Shown: piece after piece, positions 59,242 to 64,000 of the stretch
Position numbering within the stretch: the stretch's first letter is position 1
How the letters are laid out: every line of letters begins with the position of its first letter
Source: Pseudomonas thermotolerans DSM 14292
GTDB lineage: Bacteria; Pseudomonadota; Gammaproteobacteria; Pseudomonadales; Pseudomonadaceae
Direction: 5' to 3'
Length of the DNA stretch: 64,000 nucleotides
Assembly: GCF_000364625.1 (NCBI RefSeq)
Contig: NZ_KB822605.1
Location: forward strand, 62,001-126,000
Notes under the pieces: generated by a model
The model's input: the letters and a program-made list of their open reading frames with translations, nothing else
What the model was told of the DNA's origin: nothing
Database searches by the model: none
Made by a program: the position numbers and the translations under genes

Positions 59242-59573
59242 GCATGCTGAGCCTTGGCGAGCGCCAGATTCCTCTGGACAAGGACGGCTACCTGGTCGAC
59301 CGGAACGACTGGTCGCCCGAGGTGGCCGAGGCCCTGGCCGCCCAGGAAGGCCTGACCCTGACCCCCGAACACTGGGAGATCCTCGGACTGCTGCGCGACT
59401 TCTACGCCGAGTTCCAGCTGTCGCCGGCGACCCGCCCGCTGATCCGCTACGCCGCCCAGAAGCTCGGCCCTGAGAAAGGCAACAGCCTGCACCTGAACGC
59501 CCTGTTCAAGGGCACTCCCGCGAAACTCGCCGCCAAGCTGGCGGGCCTGCCGAAGCCGACCAACTGCCTATGA
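59238..59573 (+). CDS. tusE: Sulfur relay protein TusE
   Basis: This 111-residue DsrC-family protein hands sulfur to the thiouridylase MnmA. LDKDGYLVDRNDWSPEVAEALA and the C-terminal arm ending PTNCL are diagnostic; the active Cys is penultimate (C110). It overlaps tusB (ATGA) and the next gene (ATGA). Confidence 0.95.
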   Translation: MSMLSLGERQIPLDKDGYLVDRNDWSPEVAEALAAQEGLTLTPEHWEILGLLRDFYAEFQLSPATRPLIRYAAQKLGPEKGNSLHLNALFKGTPAKLAAKLAGLPKPTNCL

Positions 59574-60568
59574 ATCCCGCACCGCTCACTCTGGTCACCC
59601 CGGAGGAACATCCCTTCGCCCAGTTCGTCCGCATCCTCGGCAAGGGCAAACGTGGTGCCCGCGACCTGACCCGTGAGGAAGCCCGTCAGGCCATGGGCCT
59701 GCTGCTCGACGGCACGGTGGAGGACACCCAGCTGGGCGCCTTCCTGATGCTGCTGCGCCACAAGGAGGAGAACGCCGAGGAGCTGGCCGGCTTCACCGAG
59801 GCGGTGCGCGAGCGCTTGCCGAAGCGAGACATCGCCGTGGACCTGGACTGGCCCAGCTACGCCGGCAAGAAGCGCCACCTGCCCTGGTACCTGCTGGCTG
59901 CCAAATGCCTGGCCGGCCAGGGCCTGCGCATCCTCATGCACGGCGGCGGCGCGCACACCGCAGGCCGCCTGTACAGCGAGCAACTGCTGGAGCGGCTGGG
60001 CATCCCGCTGTGCCGCGACTGGGACGAGGCCGCCCGCGCCCTGGACGCCCGGGGCATCGCCTTCGCCCCGCTGGTGGACTGGATGCCGCGCCTGCAGTGG
60101 ATGATCGACCTGCGCAACACCCTCGGCCTGCGCTCGCCGATCCATTCCCTGGCACGCATCCTCAACCCGCTCGGCGCGCGCTGCTGCCTGCAGAGCATCT
60201 TCCACCCCGGCTACCAGGAGCAGCACCGCGAGGCCAGCCGCCTGCTCGGCGACACCGCCCTGGTGATCAAGGGCGAAGGCGGCGAGATCGAGATCAACCC
60301 GGACGCCAGCAGCCATCTTTACGGCACCGCCGGCGGGCAGAGCTGGGACGAGGAATGGCCGCCGCTGTCGCCGCAGCGCCACGTCAAGCCCGAGCGACTC
60401 GACCCGGCCCGGCTGCAGGCCTTCTGGCACGGCGAGGTGGAAGACGACTACGGCCGGCTGGCCGTGCAGGCCACCATGGCCCTGGCCCTGCGCGGCCTGG
60501 GCACGCCGCGGGACGAGGCCCTGGCCCTGGCCACGCAGTACTGGGAAAGCCGCGACCGCTCGCTCTGA
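59570..60568 (+). CDS. YbiB/TrpD2-like glycosyltransferase-fold protein
   Basis: This 332-residue protein has an anthranilate-phosphoribosyltransferase fold: an N-terminal helical domain with FVRILGKGKRGARDLTREEA and LLDGTVEDTQLGAFLMLLRHKEE, then a phosphoribosyl-type domain. YbiB/TrpD2 members bind nucleic acid and are not tryptophan-pathway enzymes. The gene overlaps tusE by four bases, so it is the fifth gene of the tus operon, which hints at a function related to tRNA or RNA. Confidence 0.85.
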   Translation: MNPAPLTLVTPEEHPFAQFVRILGKGKRGARDLTREEARQAMGLLLDGTVEDTQLGAFLMLLRHKEENAEELAGFTEAVRERLPKRDIAVDLDWPSYAGKKRHLPWYLLAAKCLAGQGLRILMHGGGAHTAGRLYSEQLLERLGIPLCRDWDEAARALDARGIAFAPLVDWMPRLQWMIDLRNTLGLRSPIHSLARILNPLGARCCLQSIFHPGYQEQHREASRLLGDTALVIKGEGGEIEINPDASSHLYGTAGGQSWDEEWPPLSPQRHVKPERLDPARLQAFWHGEVEDDYGRLAVQATMALALRGLGTPRDEALALATQYWESRDRSL

Positions 60569-60576
60569 GCGCAAAA

Positions 60577-60607
60577 CGAAACGGCCGCCCATCCGGCGGC
60601 CGTTTCG
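60577..60607. terminator. Bidirectional terminator between the tus operon and cysG
   Basis: CGAAACGGCCGCC (60577-60589) and GGCGGCCGTTTCG (60595-60607) form a perfect 13-bp stem around a five-base loop. On the minus strand TTTT follows, serving cysG; the plus-strand tract is weaker. Confidence 0.85.
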
Positions 60608-60611
60608 CATT

Positions 60612-62006
60612 TCAGGAAATCTGGGCGTCGCCGCCCTGGGCGCCCTCGAACCAGGCCAGCTTGTCGCGCAGCCTGACCACCTCGCCGACGATCACCAGGG
60701 TCGGCGCATGCACCTCATGGCGCGCCACCAGCTCCGGCAGGTCGGCCAGGGTGCCGGTGAACACCCGCTGCTGGCTGGTGGTGCCCTGCTGCACCAGTGC
60801 CGCCGGAGTATCCGCGGCCCGGCCGTGGCGGATCAACTGCGCGCAGATCACCGGCAGGCCGACCAGACCCATGTAGAACACCAGGGTCTGCCCCGGCGCA
60901 ACCAGGTCCGCCCACGACAGATCGGTGCTGCCGTCCTTGAGGTGCCCGGTGACGAAACGCACCGACTGGGCATGATCGCGATGGGTCAGCGGAATTCCCG
61001 CATAGGCCGCACAGCCGCTGGCTGCGGTGATCCCCGGCACCACCTGGAAGGGAATGCCGTGGGCGGCCAGTTCCTCGATCTCCTCGCCACCGCGGCCGAA
61101 GATGAAGGGATCACCACCCTTCAGGCGCAGCACCCGCTTGCCCTGCCGGGCCAGCTCCACCAGCTTCCGGTTGATCTGCTCTTGCGGCAGGCTGTGCTCG
61201 GCGCGGCGCTTGCCGACGTAGAGGCGCTCGGCGTCGCGGCGGCACAGGTCGAGGATCGCCGGGGCCACCAAGCGGTCGTAGAGCACTACGTCGGCCTGCT
61301 GCATCAGACGCAGGGCGCGGAAGGTGAGCAGATCCGGGTCGCCCGGCCCGGCCCCGACCAGATAAACCTCACCCAGGGCGCGCGGCGCGGCGCCGGCCAG
61401 CCGCTCCTCAAGCAGCCGCTCGGCCTCGGCGGGCTTGCCGGCGAAGACGCTCTCGGCCACCCGGCCCTGGAACGCCTCTTCCCAGAACACCCGGCGCTGC
61501 TGAACGTCTGGCAGCAGCTGCTTGACCTTGCCGCGGAACTTCTTCGCCAGAACGGCGAGCTGCCCGTAGGCAGCGGGAATCCAGGTCTCGATCCTGGCGC
61601 GTATCAGCCGCGCCAGCACCGGCGCATCGCCGCCACTGGACACTGCCACCAGCAGCGGCGAGCGATCGACGATGGCCGGGAAGATCACCGTGCACAGCTG
61701 CGGCGCGTCCACCACATTGACCGGAATGCTGCGCGCCTGAGCATCCGTGGACACCTGGGCGTTCAGCGCCGGATCGTCGGTGGCGGCGACGGCCAGCACC
61801 ACGCCGTCCAGATCGCTGGCCTGGTAGCCGCGCCGCAAGGTTTCGGTCGCCAGGCCACGCAGCTCGTCATGGACTTCCGGGGCCACCACCCGCAGCGCGG
61901 CGCCGGCCCCCGCCAGCAGCCGGGCCTTGCGCAGAGCCACCTCGCCGCCGCCGACCAGCAGCACCGGGCGGCCCTTGAGGTTGTGGAACAGCGGGAGAAA
62001 GTCCAT
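60612..62006 (-). CDS. cysG: Trifunctional sirohaem synthase
   Basis: This 464-residue enzyme makes sirohaem for sulfite and nitrite reductases. The N-terminal half is precorrin-2 dehydrogenase/ferrochelatase ([36 protein letters not shown]). The C-terminal half is uroporphyrinogen-III methyltransferase ([36 protein letters not shown]). ATG 62006 begins [12 protein letters not shown], the standard start; an upstream in-frame codon at 62039 lies within a repeat. It is downstream of serS on the same strand. Confidence 0.96.
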   Translation of the reverse strand: MDFLPLFHNLKGRPVLLVGGGEVALRKARLLAGAGAALRVVAPEVHDELRGLATETLRRGYQASDLDGVVLAVAATDDPALNAQVSTDAQARSIPVNVVDAPQLCTVIFPAIVDRSPLLVAVSSGGDAPVLARLIRARIETWIPAAYGQLAVLAKKFRGKVKQLLPDVQQRRVFWEEAFQGRVAESVFAGKPAEAERLLEERLAGAAPRALGEVYLVGAGPGDPDLLTFRALRLMQQADVVLYDRLVAPAILDLCRRDAERLYVGKRRAEHSLPQEQINRKLVELARQGKRVLRLKGGDPFIFGRGGEEIEELAAHGIPFQVVPGITAASGCAAYAGIPLTHRDHAQSVRFVTGHLKDGSTDLSWADLVAPGQTLVFYMGLVGLPVICAQLIRHGRAADTPAALVQQGTTSQQRVFTGTLADLPELVARHEVHAPTLVIVGEVVRLRDKLAWFEGAQGGDAQIS

Positions 62007-62031
62007 GGCGACAGCTCCGGGCGGCAGGCCA

Positions 62032-62076
62032 GGCTGCAAGCGGAGCTGAAGCGACTTGCAGCCTGGAGCTTGCAGC
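62032..62076. repeat. GCTGCAAG/CTTGCAGC inverted and direct repeat between serS and cysG
   Basis: GGCTGCAAG (62032-62040) faces CTTGCAGCC (62055-62063), and a further CTTGCAGC lies at 62069-62076. The 81-bp serS-cysG gap is largely made of this element. It resembles the AAGCTGCAAGC-type repeats common between Pseudomonas genes and may form a hairpin in the transcript. Confidence 0.65.
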
Positions 62077-62087
62077 GGGTTACGGGT

Positions 62088-63380
<1,293 letters not shown>

Positions 63381-63755
63381 TCAGAGTTTGGCGAAAGTCA
63401 GCCCCGCCCAGGTGGCGATCAGGCCGCCGAACACGCTGGCACCCAGGTAGCCCAGGGCCGTGGGCAACTGCCCACTCTCCAGCAGGCGCAGCGTGTCGAG
63501 GGAAAAGGATGAAAAGGTGGTCAGCCCGCCGAGAAACCCGACGATCAGCCCCGCGCGCAGCTCCAGCGGCACCTCCGGGCGCAGCAGGAACAAGCCGTAC
63601 AGGTAGCCGATCAGCAGGCAGCCGGCAAAGTTGACCCCCAGGGTAGCCAGGTAGAAGTGCTGCGGCCAGTGGGCATTGACCCAGTTGCCGGCGCAATAGC
63701 GTAGCAAGGTACCGAGCGCTCCGCCCGCCGCCACGGCCAGTACCACGCCGATCAT
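63381..63755 (-). CDS. crcB: Fluoride ion channel CrcB/Fluc
   Basis: This 124-residue, four-helix membrane protein dimerises to expel fluoride. It has the conserved GALGTLLRY start, a central [14 protein letters not shown] with the polar-track Asn, and [15 protein letters not shown] with the Phe-box and TTFS motif. Its ATG overlaps the rarA stop (ATGA), so the two are cotranscribed. Confidence 0.95.
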   Translation of the reverse strand: MIGVVLAVAAGGALGTLLRYCAGNWVNAHWPQHFYLATLGVNFAGCLLIGYLYGLFLLRPEVPLELRAGLIVGFLGGLTTFSSFSLDTLRLLESGQLPTALGYLGASVFGGLIATWAGLTFAKL

Positions 63756-64000
63756 GACTTCCTCCGTTGCCGAGGGCTGGCCCTGTCGAGTGCTGCCAAG
63801 TGTTCCAGTTTGTCGCGGATCTTCAGCTCCAGACCACGGGGCACCGGCTGATAGTAGCGGCGCGGCTCCAGGGCTTCGGGGAAATAGTCCTCGCCGGCGG
63901 CATAGGCGTCCGGCTCGTCGTGGGCGTAGCGGTATTCCTCGCCGTAGCCCAGCTCCTTCATCAACTTGGTCGGCGCATTGCGCAGGTGCAGCGGCACCTC
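63752..64000 (-). CDS. rarA: Replication-associated recombination protein A, C-terminal fragment
   Basis: Only the last 83 codons or so are in the window; the gene continues beyond the right edge. The sequence [24 protein letters not shown] and [16 protein letters not shown] is the conserved C-terminus of RarA/MgsA, an AAA+ clamp-loader-like protein acting at stalled replication forks. It is followed by crcB and serS, a gene order common in Pseudomonas. Confidence 0.92.
   Translation of the reverse strand, partial: EVPLHLRNAPTKLMKELGYGEEYRYAHDEPDAYAAGEDYFPEALEPRRYYQPVPRGLELKIRDKLEHLAALDRASPRQRRKS

Overview
The window is chromosomal DNA of a high-GC gammaproteobacterium, very probably a Pseudomonas of the aeruginosa-like lineage. 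The reasons are a complete fapABCDEF functional-amyloid operon, a mexS-mexT-mexEF-oprN efflux locus, the liu leucine pathway, an mmsAB-type valine operon, nfuA, and typical CCCTCTCC/GGAGAGGG intergenic repeats. I see no tRNA, rRNA, CRISPR array, insertion sequence or prophage gene. The species cannot be named from this sequence alone.

Layout. (1) 1-5.8 kb: the end of the liu operon (liuC partial, liuD, liuE) plus acetoacetyl-CoA synthetase. Together these take 3-methylcrotonyl-CoA to acetyl-CoA and acetoacetyl-CoA. (2) 5.8-8.3 kb: an MFS transporter, an MmcQ/YjbR protein and uppP. (3) 8.8-15.1 kb: fapA-F, preceded by a good -24/-12 (sigma-54) promoter candidate and followed by a convergent gene for a VpsR-like sigma-54 activator. 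(4) 15.3-18.3 kb: a divergent pair encoding a RoxA-like di-heme cytochrome c and a membrane-anchored small catalase-like haem protein. (5) 18.5-23.8 kb: a small conserved gene, nfuA, then a tightly coupled operon (MOSC protein, 80-residue protein, class III aminotransferase, glutamine-amidotransferase-like protein) opposite a LysR gene, and a histidine-rich small protein.

(6) 23.8-37.5 kb: two divergent flagellar operons, lafK-fliEFGHIJ on the minus strand and fliMNPQR-flhBA on the plus strand. The layout matches lateral-type flagella, not the primary Pseudomonas polar system. They encode MS ring, rotor, export gate and export ATPase. Hook, filament and stator genes are not in the window. Several normally invariant residues differ: FlhB has NPQH instead of NPTH, FliG lacks the acidic pair of the torque helix, FliM lacks the N-terminal CheY-binding peptide, and fliO is missing. 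A helical-bimodular chemoreceptor and a PilZ protein follow.

(7) 40.2-48.7 kb: a LysR regulator divergent from a valine/isobutyrate operon (acyl-CoA ligase, mmsA, enoyl-CoA hydratase, mmsB, 3-hydroxyisobutyryl-CoA hydrolase, acyl-CoA dehydrogenase). (8) 48.7-58 kb: dusA, then mexS, mexT and mexEF-oprN. (9) 58-64 kb: tusDCBE with a ybiB/trpD2-like gene, then on the minus strand rarA (partial), crcB, serS and cysG.

The points most worth following are the degenerate amidotransferase that lacks both its nucleophile Cys and catalytic His, the divergent flagellar rotor/export proteins, the RoxA-like/catalase-like pair, and the possible shared sigma-54 control of the amyloid operon. All function calls come from reading motifs and gene order; no database search was run.
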